From Phyllobacterium sp. YR531 (GTDB taxonomy: Bacteria; Pseudomonadota; Alphaproteobacteria; Rhizobiales; Rhizobiaceae), in contig NZ_AKIZ01000022.1 in NCBI RefSeq assembly GCF_000282595.1, positions 1 through 64,000 of the forward strand: a stretch of 64,000 nt of DNA, read 5' to 3'. Shown here one piece after another: positions 7,871-16,211 of this stretch. Within the stretch, counting starts at the first letter, position 1. Each line of letters begins with the position of its first letter. A model generated the notes under the pieces. It searched no databases. It saw only the letters and a list, made by a program, of their open reading frames with translations, and was not told the origin of the DNA. Both the position numbers and the translations under genes were made by a program.

Positions 7871-8518
7871 ATGGAAAATCGCCCAAATGCCCGGATTTCC
7901 TCAAGAAAAAAGCCAAAGCAAGCTCGTTCAAATGACCTTGTAAGCGCCATTTTGCAGGCAGCTGTTCAGGTTTTGTCACAAGAGGGAGCGCAACGTTTTA
8001 CGACCGCCCGGGTGGCGGAAAAGGCGGGTGTCAGTGTTGGTTCTCTCTATCAGTACTTTCCAAATAAAGCTGCGATCCTGTTCAAACTTCAAAGCGATGA
8101 ATGGCGGGAAACAACGAATTTGCTGGGTGATATTTTATCGGATACGGCGCGCCCGCCGTTCGAACGATTAAGGGCACTCGTGCATACTTTTATTTGCTCT
8201 GAGTGCGAGGAGGCTGCTGTACGTGTGGCATTGAGTGATGCTGCTCCGCTGTATCGTGATGCACCGGAAGCGCTGGAAGCACGGCATGCTGACGAACCAA
8301 TCATCGCACAATTTATGCGTGAGGTTCTCCCCGAGGCCTCAGAAACCATCAGAAATCGGGCTGGTGGGCTCATAATGACAACTATGAGCTGCGTAGGTAA
8401 AGACTTTTCCGAAGAACCTCGTTCGGACGAAGAGATTAATCTTTATGCGGACGCAATGACAGAAATGTTCTGTGCCTATCTGCAGCGGCTGGGTGATAAA
8501 GCCAAGGAACCGATCTAG
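7871..8518 (+). CDS. TetR/AcrR family transcriptional regulator
   Basis: A 215-residue repressor. A basic N-terminal arm (ISSRKKPKQARSND) leads into the TetR HTH at about residues 25-70, with RVAEKAGVSVGSLYQYFPNK being the classic recognition helix and tyrosine/phenylalanine turn. The C-terminal half carries the ligand-binding helices. The ATG at 7871 follows GAGGAA; the TTG at 7844 is not needed. The gene faces away from the O-methyltransferase/epimerase operon and most probably controls it. The overall sequence resembles the AefR-like/YpiP-type TetR proteins; the effector is unknown. Confidence 0.87.
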   Translation: MENRPNARISSRKKPKQARSNDLVSAILQAAVQVLSQEGAQRFTTARVAEKAGVSVGSLYQYFPNKAAILFKLQSDEWRETTNLLGDILSDTARPPFERLRALVHTFICSECEEAAVRVALSDAAPLYRDAPEALEARHADEPIIAQFMREVLPEASETIRNRAGGLIMTTMSCVGKDFSEEPRSDEEINLYADAMTEMFCAYLQRLGDKAKEPI

Positions 8519-8681
8519 TTCCGGCACTCTCCGCGTTTGGCGTTTGCAACGGCTTCCATTGAATTGGACGGCTGCAGAGGCTTCTCTAAAGCGGATTTGG
8601 GATGGCACACTATTGCTAATGTGAGGCCAATTGATACTGTAACGCCAGCCTGTTTTGGCTAATCCTGTGAGGAATGCTTAC

Positions 8682-9692
8682 GTGAGTGCGAATGATGACA
8701 ACGATCTGATAGCAGCCAGACTGGCTGCCATCGTGGATAGTTCATTCGATGCAATTATCAGCAAGGATTTGAACAGTGTCATTACAAGTTGGAATCGAGC
8801 TGCGGAAGGCTTTTTCGGCTATAAAGCTGAAGAGGTCATTGGCAAGAACATACGTATTCTAATTCCCGAGAGCCATCAGAGCGAAGAGGACGATATAATC
8901 TCACGGGTACGGGCCGGTGAGGTGATTGAGAGCTTTGAAACTGTACGTGTCAGAAAAGATGGTTCTTTCATTCCAATCTCCCTTACAGTGTCACCAATTA
9001 AGGACGATCATGGCAGGATCGTCGGTGCGTCGAAAATAGCACGTGATATCACTGCATCGCGGGATAATGAGAGACGCATACGTCTCTTGCTCCGCGAGGT
9101 TAATCATCGAGTGAAGAACCAGTATGCCGTCATCCTGTCGATTATCAGGGAGACAGCCAAGCGAACACAGGACGTTGACGAGTTCCAGCATCAAATAAAT
9201 GAGCGCATAACATCACTTGCAAGCTCGCATGACGTATTGGTTTCAGCTGATTGGAAAGGTGGTGATCTGGCAACTTTGATTGGCGATCAATTGAAGCCGT
9301 TCAAACATGATGGACCAATAACTGTTACCGGGCCAGAGTTAATGCTAGCAGCCCCTGCTGTGCTGCACATTGGAATGGCTATCCATGAGTTGGCGACGAA
9401 TTCTGCGAAATATGGCGTGCTAGCAACTTCACGAGGTGAGATCACTATAATCTGGCAGATCGAAAAGATTGGAGAGGGCGATTTTTTAAAGCTTTGTTGG
9501 GAGGAGACGAACACTGCGGATGCTGATGCTGTTGAACAGAAATCCGGCTTTGGTTATGTCGTACTGCAGCGGGCCACGCCGCTGGCTTTGCGTGGGAACG
9601 CTCAAATTGTTGTAAACGATAAAGTGCGTTTATGGGAGCTGTCCGCTCCGTTGAAAGAATGTGTTTCCGATTTTATTGAAGGCGATCTCTAG
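8682..9692 (+). CDS. PAS domain sensor histidine kinase, HWE family
   Basis: A 336-residue soluble kinase. One PAS domain covers about residues 10-125, with DAIISKDLNSVITSWNRAAE and FGYKAEEVIGKN. Then follows the HWE/HisKA_2 phosphoacceptor box REVNHRVKNQYAVI with H142, and an HWE ATPase with the characteristic HELATNSAKYGVLA and the LCWEET 'W-E' pair that gives the family its name. A GTG at 8682 with GAGGAA seven bases upstream is the best start; a TTG 27 bases earlier lacks one. HWE kinases in Rhizobiales commonly feed general stress or light signalling. No response regulator adjoins it. Confidence 0.87.
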   Translation: MSANDDNDLIAARLAAIVDSSFDAIISKDLNSVITSWNRAAEGFFGYKAEEVIGKNIRILIPESHQSEEDDIISRVRAGEVIESFETVRVRKDGSFIPISLTVSPIKDDHGRIVGASKIARDITASRDNERRIRLLLREVNHRVKNQYAVILSIIRETAKRTQDVDEFQHQINERITSLASSHDVLVSADWKGGDLATLIGDQLKPFKHDGPITVTGPELMLAAPAVLHIGMAIHELATNSAKYGVLATSRGEITIIWQIEKIGEGDFLKLCWEETNTADADAVEQKSGFGYVVLQRATPLALRGNAQIVVNDKVRLWELSAPLKECVSDFIEGDL

Positions 9693-9716
9693 CCCCAAAT
9701 TTCATATGGGATTTCG

Positions 9717-9809
9717 CTAACCGCGGCCTTTGTAAATGAACCATGCGATGCAGAGAAGCACCAGGATCGCGTTGGCATAAATCAGATAGATAAACAGTTC
9801 GTCGTGCAT
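9717..9809 (-). CDS. 30-residue single-pass membrane peptide
   Basis: The minus strand encodes MHDELFIYLIYANAILVLLC followed by IAWFIYKGRG and a stop. That is a short acidic start, an unbroken 20-odd residue hydrophobic helix and a positively charged C-terminal end (KGRG), the layout of genuine small membrane proteins. The ribosome-binding site is weak (CCTGAGC) and the gene is only 93 bases, so support comes from composition alone. It sits between the HWE kinase and exonuclease III genes, opposite to both. No function is suggested. Confidence 0.5.
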   Translation of the reverse strand: MHDELFIYLIYANAILVLLCIAWFIYKGRG

Positions 9810-9946
9810 TTGATGCTCAGGGTTAACAGGTCACGAGATGATAACGTTTGAGCGCGAATTTGGTTGGCAGCTATCTGGAAAATTGCTTGAGGAGTTCTGG
9901 AACCATTCCGGCAGATATTCCGTTATTTTTGCTTCGGAGTATGTAT

Positions 9947-10732
9947 GTGAAGGTTGCCACTTTTAACGTTAATGGAATCAATGGGCGGTTGAGCCTTTTG
10001 CTGCGATGGCTGGCAAAGGCGCAACCCGATGTAGCCTGTCTGCAAGAGCTAAAGTCGCCAGACAGTAAATTTCCCGAGCGGGCGCTAAACGAAGCAGGTT
10101 ATGGCTGTGTCTGGAATGGTCAGAAAAGCTGGAACGGAGTAGCGATTATTGCGAGAAATGCCGATCCAATAGAGACGAGACGTGTTCTTCCTGGTGACTC
10201 TGAGGATATCCATAGCCGCTACATTGAGGCGGCCGTAAATGGAATTCTCATTGGTTGTCTTTATATGCCTAACGGCAATCCTGTGCCGGGTGCGAAATTC
10301 AATTACAAACTTCGCTGGCTTGACCGGCTGAATGCTTATGCGAACGAACTGCTTGCAACAAATGCGCCCATCATACTTGCTGGCGATTACAATGTGATGC
10401 CCACTGAACTCGACGTTTACAAGCCGGAGCGGTGGTTGGATGATGCGTTGTTCCGACCTGAGGTAAGGAGTTCTTTCAAGGCTCTAACGTCAGCTGGATG
10501 GGTAGATGCGATCAGAGCGCTTCATCCCAACGAGCGAATCTACACATTTTGGGACTACCTCCGCAACGCTTGGACCAGAGATGCGGGCCTGCGACTTGAC
10601 CATCTTTTGCTGAGTCCGTCCGTTGCAGGCCGTCTTAAAAAGGTTGGCGTTGATCGCGAGGTCCGCGGTTGGGACAAAGCCAGTGACCACGCCCCGGTGT
10701 GGATTGAGCTGTCGAAAGCACAGGCCAGATAA
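9947..10732 (+). CDS. xthA: Exodeoxyribonuclease III
   Basis: A 261-residue AP endonuclease/exonuclease III of the ExoIII/APE1 (EEP) fold, acting in base-excision repair at abasic sites and 3' blocks. Motifs run in order: KVATFNVNGINGR at the start, CLQELKSPDSKFP with the metal-binding glutamate, YMPNGNPVPG, AGDYNVMPTELD with the catalytic Asp and Asn, LRLDHLLLSPS and the closing SDHAPVW with the catalytic Asp-His. The GTG at 9947 is chosen because GGAG lies seven bases before it and family members begin M-K-[IV]-A-T; the ATG at 9941 is too close to that site. A longer reading frame upstream is not conserved-looking. Confidence 0.93.
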   Translation: MKVATFNVNGINGRLSLLLRWLAKAQPDVACLQELKSPDSKFPERALNEAGYGCVWNGQKSWNGVAIIARNADPIETRRVLPGDSEDIHSRYIEAAVNGILIGCLYMPNGNPVPGAKFNYKLRWLDRLNAYANELLATNAPIILAGDYNVMPTELDVYKPERWLDDALFRPEVRSSFKALTSAGWVDAIRALHPNERIYTFWDYLRNAWTRDAGLRLDHLLLSPSVAGRLKKVGVDREVRGWDKASDHAPVWIELSKAQAR

Positions 10733-10744
10733 GTTCAAGCTAAT

Positions 10745-11099
10745 GATATGAACCAAAGCGGAGCGTGGCATGGTTGTCATGATTACCCGATTTGTACAAC
10801 GAGTTTTCCGATGGTCTACCGTGCTCGACAAGCTCATAGCAGTGGTAGGTTGCGGCTTGAATGTTCCCAGCCAAGGCTCTTACAACGTGGCCAAAGCGTG
10901 CAACCGCTTTTAAAGCTGTATCCAGGCCAAGGCCGCCGACCGTAGGCCCTGGCGGAACTGGATCGCAATATGGCCGACGCCTCCGCTGCCACTCGGGATG
11001 AACACCTTTATTGAGAATAGCATTATGTACTTCCACAGGTTTATCGTCGGTGAAAGTGAGCACGTCATAATCAGTAAGGACTAGCTGTTGGCCGGACAA
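10745..11099 (-). pseudogene. Decayed zinc-type alcohol dehydrogenase/quinone oxidoreductase
   Basis: Pieces of a medium-chain dehydrogenase survive in different frames on the minus strand. One frame gives [18 protein letters not shown], like the usual N-terminus. A second frame, about 10945-11010, gives IPSGSGGVGHIAIQF, the glycine-rich cofactor motif of these enzymes. Further on, the first frame gives LKAVARFGHVVRAL, and a shift then gives LGWEHSS, matching the late 'RFGHVVSALGWGTHS' segment. A normal protein is about 320 residues; here large internal parts are missing. It directly follows and slightly overlaps the end of the SDR gene, as a former last gene of that operon. Confidence 0.62.
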
Positions 11100-11805
11100 T
11101 GATTTCGCTCACATCCACATCCGCTGTTTGGGATATGGCGTAGAGGATGGAGTTTGCGATGGCTTCGGGATCAATCGTGACGGCGCGAAAATTTTTCATC
11201 GTGGCACGGGCGATAGGATCGCTGATAGTGTCTGCGAGTTCCGATGCTGTCGTCCCCGGGGAAATAATGGTAACCCGAATTTTATCGTTCTCCTGTCTCA
11301 GGCCATCTGAAATCGCACGTACCGCAAATTTCGTTGCGCAATAGACGGCTGCGGTGGGTGATACGGTGTGACCGCCTATGGAAGACACATTGATGATCTG
11401 GCCTTCACCTTGCTTCTTCATAATTGGGAGCGCAGCCGCGATTCCGTAAAGCACGCCTTTTATATTGACATCGACCATCCGGTCCCATTCGTCTACCAGA
11501 AGGGCGTCCAGCGGTGAAAGTGGCATGACGCCTGCGTTGTTTATCATAACGTCCAGACGGTCAAACTCCGAGACTGCAAAGTCGGCAAAGCTTTTCACTT
11601 GCTCGCGGTTGGTAACATCCAATTGTTTCGTGAGTACCGAGCCACCCTCAAATGCGATCTCTTCGGCCAGTTTATCAAGCCTATCAATTCGTCTTGCGCC
11701 GATCACGACATGAGCGCCTGCTTTTGCAAGAGCCCTTGCTGTTGCTTCACCAATGCCACTGCTGGCCCCGGTGATGGCGATGACTTTTCCTTGAATATTG
11801 AACAT
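11071..11805 (-). CDS. SDR family NAD(P)-dependent oxidoreductase
   Basis: A 244-residue classical short-chain dehydrogenase. [19 protein letters not shown] gives the cofactor motif (residues 12-30), [12 protein letters not shown] the NNAG motif, SSIGG and YCATKFAV the catalytic Ser and Y-x-x-x-K, and [14 protein letters not shown] the PG motif. The C-terminus [14 protein letters not shown] is typical of the YdfG/'RPT' subgroup, which are often annotated as NADP-dependent 3-hydroxy acid or serinol-type dehydrogenases. It lies downstream of the Atu4866-family gene (gap 35 bp) and upstream of the alcohol dehydrogenase remnant, and is divergent from a LysR regulator. Confidence 0.9.
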   Translation of the reverse strand: MFNIQGKVIAITGASSGIGEATARALAKAGAHVVIGARRIDRLDKLAEEIAFEGGSVLTKQLDVTNREQVKSFADFAVSEFDRLDVMINNAGVMPLSPLDALLVDEWDRMVDVNIKGVLYGIAAALPIMKKQGEGQIINVSSIGGHTVSPTAAVYCATKFAVRAISDGLRQENDKIRVTIISPGTTASELADTISDPIARATMKNFRAVTIDPEAIANSILYAISQTADVDVSEIIVRPTASPY

Positions 11806-11840
11806 TTGAAACTCCGTGGTTTTCTACTGAAGGGGAATAT

Positions 11841-12215
11841 TTATTTGCGGCGCAGGATCATTCCGCCGTGGTGAAGTGTGTTCTCGTCCACAAAATCGCC
11901 GTCAGCTGTGAAGCCGGTATCGTCCCAGTATTCGATATGATTGCCGGTCACTTCATAGCGGCCCTGATAGGCACTTTCGCGATTGCCGCGAGCCTCGTCA
12001 TAACGGTTGTCAGGAAGCAGTTCGTGGCGAACTCTATTATCATCAGTTACCCACATGCCGATGTAAGGGTGATGCAACATTTGAACCTCTTTTGATTTGG
12101 AATTCTCTGAACCGGATTGCTTTTGCGGTCGCTCCATAGTTTGCCCGGTTGAGCCGAAGATCGAAGCCGAGATAATGACCATGAGGCTGGCTAGTGACTT
12201 GGAAACTTGGGCCAT
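11841..12215 (-). CDS. Atu4866 domain-containing secreted protein
   Basis: A 124-residue protein with an N-terminal hydrophobic signal segment (about residues 3-25, SLASLMVIISASIFGSTG) and an Atu4866-type beta domain from about residue 48: YIGMWVTDDNRVRHELLPDN, GNRESAYQGRYEVTGNHIEYWDDTGF, then FVDENTLHHGGMILRR. The family was defined on an Agrobacterium tumefaciens protein with a small streptavidin-like barrel and has no assigned activity. These proteins are repeatedly found next to SDR genes, as here. The ATG at 12215 is preceded by GAGAG seven bases upstream; upstream starts would add 7-14 residues. Confidence 0.82.
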   Translation of the reverse strand: MAQVSKSLASLMVIISASIFGSTGQTMERPQKQSGSENSKSKEVQMLHHPYIGMWVTDDNRVRHELLPDNRYDEARGNRESAYQGRYEVTGNHIEYWDDTGFTADGDFVDENTLHHGGMILRRK

Positions 12216-12311
12216 AAAAGTTCTCTCGGGTTTCATTGATATCAAAATACCCATCATTATTGGGATGAAAAAGTTGCTAATCTTAAATGACTTGGTTAGT
12301 AGTTCTTACCA

Positions 12312-13208
12312 ATGAGTGACGATCTTGAAGGCATTTCGGTGTTCTTGGCGATTGCTGATGCGAAGAGTTTTCGCGTCGCAAGCGAACGGCTTGGCGTTAC
12401 TCGTTCAGCGGTCAGTCAGGCTTTGCAAAGACTTGAAGATCGTGTCGGCGTCGCCCTAATACAACGGACCACCCGAAGCGTACGAATGACGGAAGCAGGC
12501 GAGTTATTTTACGGCGCGGTAAACTCCTCTGTTTCTCAAGTCAGACAAGCGATGGAGGCCCTTCGTGAGGTGCAAAGCAGGCCAAGCGGACTGCTAAGGA
12601 TTGCCGTTTCATCTATTGCCGAGAGTTTCTTATCGGGCACATTGCTGGCCGGATTTATCAAACAGTATCCTGAGATCGCTCTTGATATTACGGTTACAGA
12701 TGAAGAGTTTGATATTGTCGATGTCGGATTTGATGCGGCCGTGCGATTGGGAGAGGTAATCGAACAGGACATGATTGCTATCTCCGTTTCGCCAGAGCAG
12801 GAACAACACGCTTTTGCATCACCGGAATATCTAGCAAAGAACGGCAGCCCCAATCATCCGCGAGAACTGTCGGAGCATATCTGCATAGGTTGGAGGCCCC
12901 GTCCGGACAGCGCACCATATCGCTGGGAATTTACCGAAAATGGTCGGGATTTCGATGTCGCGGTTAATCCCAAGGTCACGACCAACGATATGGGCTTGAT
13001 GATCCGGATGGCCTGCGCCGGAGCGGGCATCACATTCGGTATGGTGGATACGTTTCAACCCTGGGTATCCAGAGGAGAACTTATACCTTTGCTGGAGGCA
13101 TATGGTCCGCCATTCAACGGCTTTTATCTCTATTATCCCAAGCGTCACAGACAGCCTGTAAAGCTCCGGGCTCTCGTGGATTATATACGGATTTCAAACC
13201 TCAGCTGA
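12312..13208 (+). CDS. LysR family transcriptional regulator
   Basis: A 298-residue LysR regulator. The winged HTH occupies residues 4-62 with FRVASERLGVTRSAVSQALQ and RVGVALIQRTTRSVRMTEAG. The effector domain shows GLLRIAVSSIAESFLSGTLLAGF and the closing segment FNGFYLYYPKRHRQPVKLRALVDYI, typical of the DsdC/'YafC-like' LysR branch that accompanies SDR and aldo/keto genes. It is divergent from the Atu4866-SDR operon (gap 96 bp between starts) and presumably its regulator. No Shine-Dalgarno is obvious before the ATG. Confidence 0.9.
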   Translation: MSDDLEGISVFLAIADAKSFRVASERLGVTRSAVSQALQRLEDRVGVALIQRTTRSVRMTEAGELFYGAVNSSVSQVRQAMEALREVQSRPSGLLRIAVSSIAESFLSGTLLAGFIKQYPEIALDITVTDEEFDIVDVGFDAAVRLGEVIEQDMIAISVSPEQEQHAFASPEYLAKNGSPNHPRELSEHICIGWRPRPDSAPYRWEFTENGRDFDVAVNPKVTTNDMGLMIRMACAGAGITFGMVDTFQPWVSRGELIPLLEAYGPPFNGFYLYYPKRHRQPVKLRALVDYIRISNLS

Positions 13209-13472
13209 TTGGATAGGTTATGCTGCTACGCCGGGATGTAAAATCTGAAAAATGTCCCGATGCGGTGGCACGTTGAGTTTGAATGGCCATCGGAATTTTG
13301 AGCCTCAATGGCCGACAGGTAACGGCCTGTAGCAACGAACTCTGCGGAGAAAATGCTGCCGTTGAAAAACTAATAAATAGATGTAAGTTCATTGGTAGAA
13401 GTAGTTATTGGTTACTCTGCAAAGGGTCCAACCTCGCCATGTGGCGATTGATTTGCAAATGGCAGGTATAAC

Positions 13473-14390
13473 ATGGGACTACCACCCCGCACACAACCGA
13501 CGGGAACACAGTCGGCAAGTTCTGAGTCAGCCGCGCCTGATGATAGCTTCCGGGCGATACCGTTATCAGTGTCACCTATTTTGCGCGATGGCTTTGGCGG
13601 GCCATCGGGTATCCGGTTCAATGGCAATTCTCTTGATGCCACAATAGATGAATCGCTATCGTGCTGCGGAAAATACAGTCTCAGGAATACGCATCATAAA
13701 AGCATTGCCGGTGTCACCAACGATGGTTGCATGATTTTTGCAGTCAACTGCATTATTGCGAGCCGTAATTATACCGCGATGGGTGCTTTTGATCGTTTCG
13801 GTAAACCGATACCGCTGACGATGACCCAGAAAGATCTTTTGGGGAAGTATGTGCCCGATGTTCAAAAGCTGATGATACCGGACATCAGAAAAGACCCAAC
13901 AGTTTTCGGCTTCAAAAGTACCACCAATCCTAGCTTGGGGATCTATATCGACCCTGCGAACAAACAGTATGTCTTCCATTTTAACGGGGATATTGAAGAC
14001 CCTAACATAAAGACCCATGCCAGTGCCAAATTTGCCAGGGATGGGAAATTCGCCGGAGGTGGAGCCGATTTCGTTGCCACCAATGATACGTGGACGTTAA
14101 AAGGAGCGGCGAAGGTAGACAAAGAGTTCAAACTCTCCGGCCATTCGGCCGACCTTTCCTATGCAAGTGGTAAATGGGAAGCCGGACTTGGCTATGAACA
14201 AAGCGGAAAAGAAACCACGCGTTATGCCAAGGTCAGTTATAAGCCTTCGCCTGCGTTTAAATTGACGATTTCGGCGCTGCCCGACAATAAGCCAGTATCG
14301 CCTCCGGCTCGATTTGACTTCTCTAACAAGCCTCCGGCATTTCACGATGCCAGTACTATCCAGTTCAAAGCGGAAATTTTTTTCCGTTGA
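13473..14390 (+). CDS. Orphan protein with S/T/P-rich N-terminus and beta-rich C-terminus
   Basis: A 305-residue protein I cannot assign to a family. Residues 1-35 are rich in Ser, Thr, Pro, Gln and Ala (MGLPPRTQPTGTQSASSESA) and contain no signal peptide or membrane helix. Residues 60-95 contain four cysteines. From about residue 145 to the end, short alternating hydrophobic/polar strands separated by turns (KQYVFHFNGDIED, DTWTLKGAAKVDKEFKLSG, TTRYAKVSYKPSPAFKLTISA) suggest an antiparallel beta sheet or barrel and it ends in an aromatic-Arg pair. It is alone on the plus strand between LysR and the porin. Codon use looks ordinary for the window. A secreted or surface protein is possible, without proof. 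Confidence 0.6.
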   Translation: MGLPPRTQPTGTQSASSESAAPDDSFRAIPLSVSPILRDGFGGPSGIRFNGNSLDATIDESLSCCGKYSLRNTHHKSIAGVTNDGCMIFAVNCIIASRNYTAMGAFDRFGKPIPLTMTQKDLLGKYVPDVQKLMIPDIRKDPTVFGFKSTTNPSLGIYIDPANKQYVFHFNGDIEDPNIKTHASAKFARDGKFAGGGADFVATNDTWTLKGAAKVDKEFKLSGHSADLSYASGKWEAGLGYEQSGKETTRYAKVSYKPSPAFKLTISALPDNKPVSPPARFDFSNKPPAFHDASTIQFKAEIFFR

Positions 14391-14499
14391 AGATTGGTTG
14401 ATTTGTAGCGACTGCTTCTCAGAGCGAAATGCTGCCTGATTTTCAATTCGGGTTTTTGCAAAGCGAGCAGATTGGCCAAATTATCATGAACAATAGAGA

Positions 14500-14529
14500 A
14501 GAAGCGGCGAACTTTTGCTCGCCGCTTCT
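14500..14529 (-). terminator. Hairpin terminator behind the porin gene
   Basis: An 11-bp perfect stem (14500-14510 with 14519-14529, loop of eight) lies 20 bases downstream of the porin stop. On the porin strand it is followed by TTCTCT, so it is a moderately strong terminator; it may also stop the convergent orphan gene. Confidence 0.7.
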
Positions 14530-14549
14530 GAAATCAAACTTTGCTAAGA

Positions 14550-15635
14550 TTAGAAATTGCGCTGAAAGCGGATGATGCCGCCAAACGCATCATCGCTGCC
14601 ACCATTGGCAATCGAATCGTCCTTACGTGCGCCGTCAAACTTGGTGTAGTTGATTTCTGGCGTGATCTTCAAACCAGGAACAAGTTCGTAGGCGACATTG
14701 ACCGCGAAAGCATAGGTGCCTTCTTCTTCATATGCTGCTTGAGCATTAAGAACTGCCTTTTCCGAAAGCTTGGCTGCCACACCACCCCAAACAGCGTAGT
14801 CGCCCTGGAACTGAGCGAACCAGTTGGTGTCGTGATCGTAGAAGCTTTCTTTCCGGAAGTCGGACTGATATGCACCCATGACCCAAGCAGAAATCCGGTC
14901 AGTGATGTTTACATCCAGACGCAAGTTGACGGCGACATCTTCAACTCTGGAGTCGTAGCCGACAGTACCAGCAATCTTACCCCATGCTTGTTCAAATTTC
15001 GCGCCGGCTAGAACATGTGGCATGTAATCGTCGATAACATTGTCGCCAAATTCGTTCGAACCCTGTTCTGCTGCGATAATTGCAGAGAAACCATTGCCCG
15101 CAGCAAATGTGTAGCTGATCTGGTTCGATTTGCCGGACTGGTAGTTGATAACATCGTCCTGGATAATATCGCCGGCATAACCGACCCAGGCACCGAAGAT
15201 TTCATCGGCTACACCAACGCGGAAACCACCGAGTTCAATATAGGCTTCAGGAATGGTCGCATCGGAATTCTCGCCATCATCATATTGAAAACGCGTGGCG
15301 ATGTAGGAGCGCAAAGTTCCGAGTTCGGTCTCAGAACGGGCGTCAAAAGTAACCTGTGCGCGGGTGCGGACATGGTAGCTTTCTTCGTTGTTACGGCCTG
15401 AGTTCGAGCCATCATAAGGATCATCACCAGCCTGCACGTCGAAACGCAGATACCCACCAACCTTGAGGCAGGTTTCGGTACCCGGCAAATAGAAGAACCC
15501 GGCGCCGTATGTATCGCAAACGCGGACATATTCGACGGGTTCAGGCTCAGCAACCACCACGGCGTCGGCGGCGCGGGCTCCTGATACCGCTGTAAGGGCG
15601 GCGGCAGAGCCAAGAAGAAGACTTCTAAAATTCAT
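14550..15635 (-). CDS. Porin_2 family outer membrane porin (Omp2-like)
   Basis: A 361-residue precursor of a trimeric 16-stranded beta-barrel porin. The signal peptide MNFRSLLLGSAAALTAVSGA is cleaved after ARA, and the mature start ADAVVVAEPEPVEYVRVCDT and GAGFFYLPGTETCLKVGGYL contain the paired cysteines and 'PGTETCL' block typical of Brucella Omp2a/Omp2b. Strand patterns such as GSETELGTL-like SETELGTLRSYIATRF follow, and the protein ends in phenylalanine (IIRFQRNF), needed for barrel assembly. This gene is the best taxonomic marker in the window. It is monocistronic with a long upstream region and a hairpin behind it. Confidence 0.94.
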   Translation of the reverse strand: MNFRSLLLGSAAALTAVSGARAADAVVVAEPEPVEYVRVCDTYGAGFFYLPGTETCLKVGGYLRFDVQAGDDPYDGSNSGRNNEESYHVRTRAQVTFDARSETELGTLRSYIATRFQYDDGENSDATIPEAYIELGGFRVGVADEIFGAWVGYAGDIIQDDVINYQSGKSNQISYTFAAGNGFSAIIAAEQGSNEFGDNVIDDYMPHVLAGAKFEQAWGKIAGTVGYDSRVEDVAVNLRLDVNITDRISAWVMGAYQSDFRKESFYDHDTNWFAQFQGDYAVWGGVAAKLSEKAVLNAQAAYEEEGTYAFAVNVAYELVPGLKITPEINYTKFDGARKDDSIANGGSDDAFGGIIRFQRNF

Positions 15636-15926
15636 CTGGGATCTCCAGTAAAGATCATGAGTGAGGGATCACATTCAAGAGAGTGAATGCTTTCTCTATG
15701 TCTTACTTTCGAGCCCGTTTGGTCAAAGGACAAAACCGGTTGTTTCTTACCAAAGCCATACTGTTGCTTAATTAGCACGAACTAATATTTGCTCATGGAG
15801 AAAATAGGCGATTAATTGCTTTATTACGTGGGAAAATGGCTAGTTTAGGGGATTCTTATTCACGTTTGCGTGAGTGCTATTGAAATTTTGAGTTGGAAAG
15901 ACGTCGTCATAATTCAAATAATTTAG
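15636..15926. promoter_or_regulatory. Porin 5' regulatory region
   Basis: No coding frame is convincing. The sequence is A/T-rich and includes an AACCGGTT palindrome near 15738 within TTTGGTCAAAGGACAAAACC-like repeats, plausible contacts for an osmotic or other porin regulator. The porin promoter must lie here; no single -35/-10 pair stands out. Confidence 0.4.
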
Positions 15927-15969
15927 AATAGTATACTATTATTACATAAAAATTGAGAATGAATTCTCA
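15927..15969. promoter_or_regulatory. Two adjacent perfect palindromes, possible iron-responsive site
   Basis: AATAGTATACTATT (15927-15940) is a perfect 14-bp palindrome. TGAGAAT-GA-ATTCTCA (15954-15969) is a second perfect inverted repeat, and its sequence with flanks closely resembles the motif at 51261-51279. Spacing TGA...TCA recalls the RirA iron-responsive box of rhizobia, which has nine rather than ten intervening bases. Confidence 0.4.
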
Positions 15970-16100
15970 TTGAGAAGCAACTGATTATGTCCTTTGACGA
16001 AATGAGCTTTTCAGTGCAGGTTACCAATGCGCCCTAGAACCTGTTGATCTTTCACCAGAAATCAGGACGATTGAGTTTACTTGATCTCCAGTCAATGCTC

Positions 16101-16136
16101 AAAGACCCCGCCCTAACCGGTGGGGTCAAGTCTTTT
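16101..16136 (-). terminator. Terminator downstream of the two-HTH regulator
   Basis: GACCCC (16104-16109) pairs with GGGGTC (16122-16127) around a GC-rich loop; short T-rich sequence follows on both strands. It lies about 85 bases after the stop of the minus-strand regulator. Confidence 0.55.
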
Positions 16137-16211
16137 GAAGTAATGTTTTTAATTCTTATCTTGGAATTTAAAAAACCAAATAAGAGTATATATTATTATA
16201 CAATAGCAAAG

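Noticed and set aside
11071-11099. Reading the 119-residue minus ORF 10740-11099 as a normal gene
   Set aside because: Its sequence is only partly protein-like; dehydrogenase motifs appear in a second frame, so a decayed gene explains it better.
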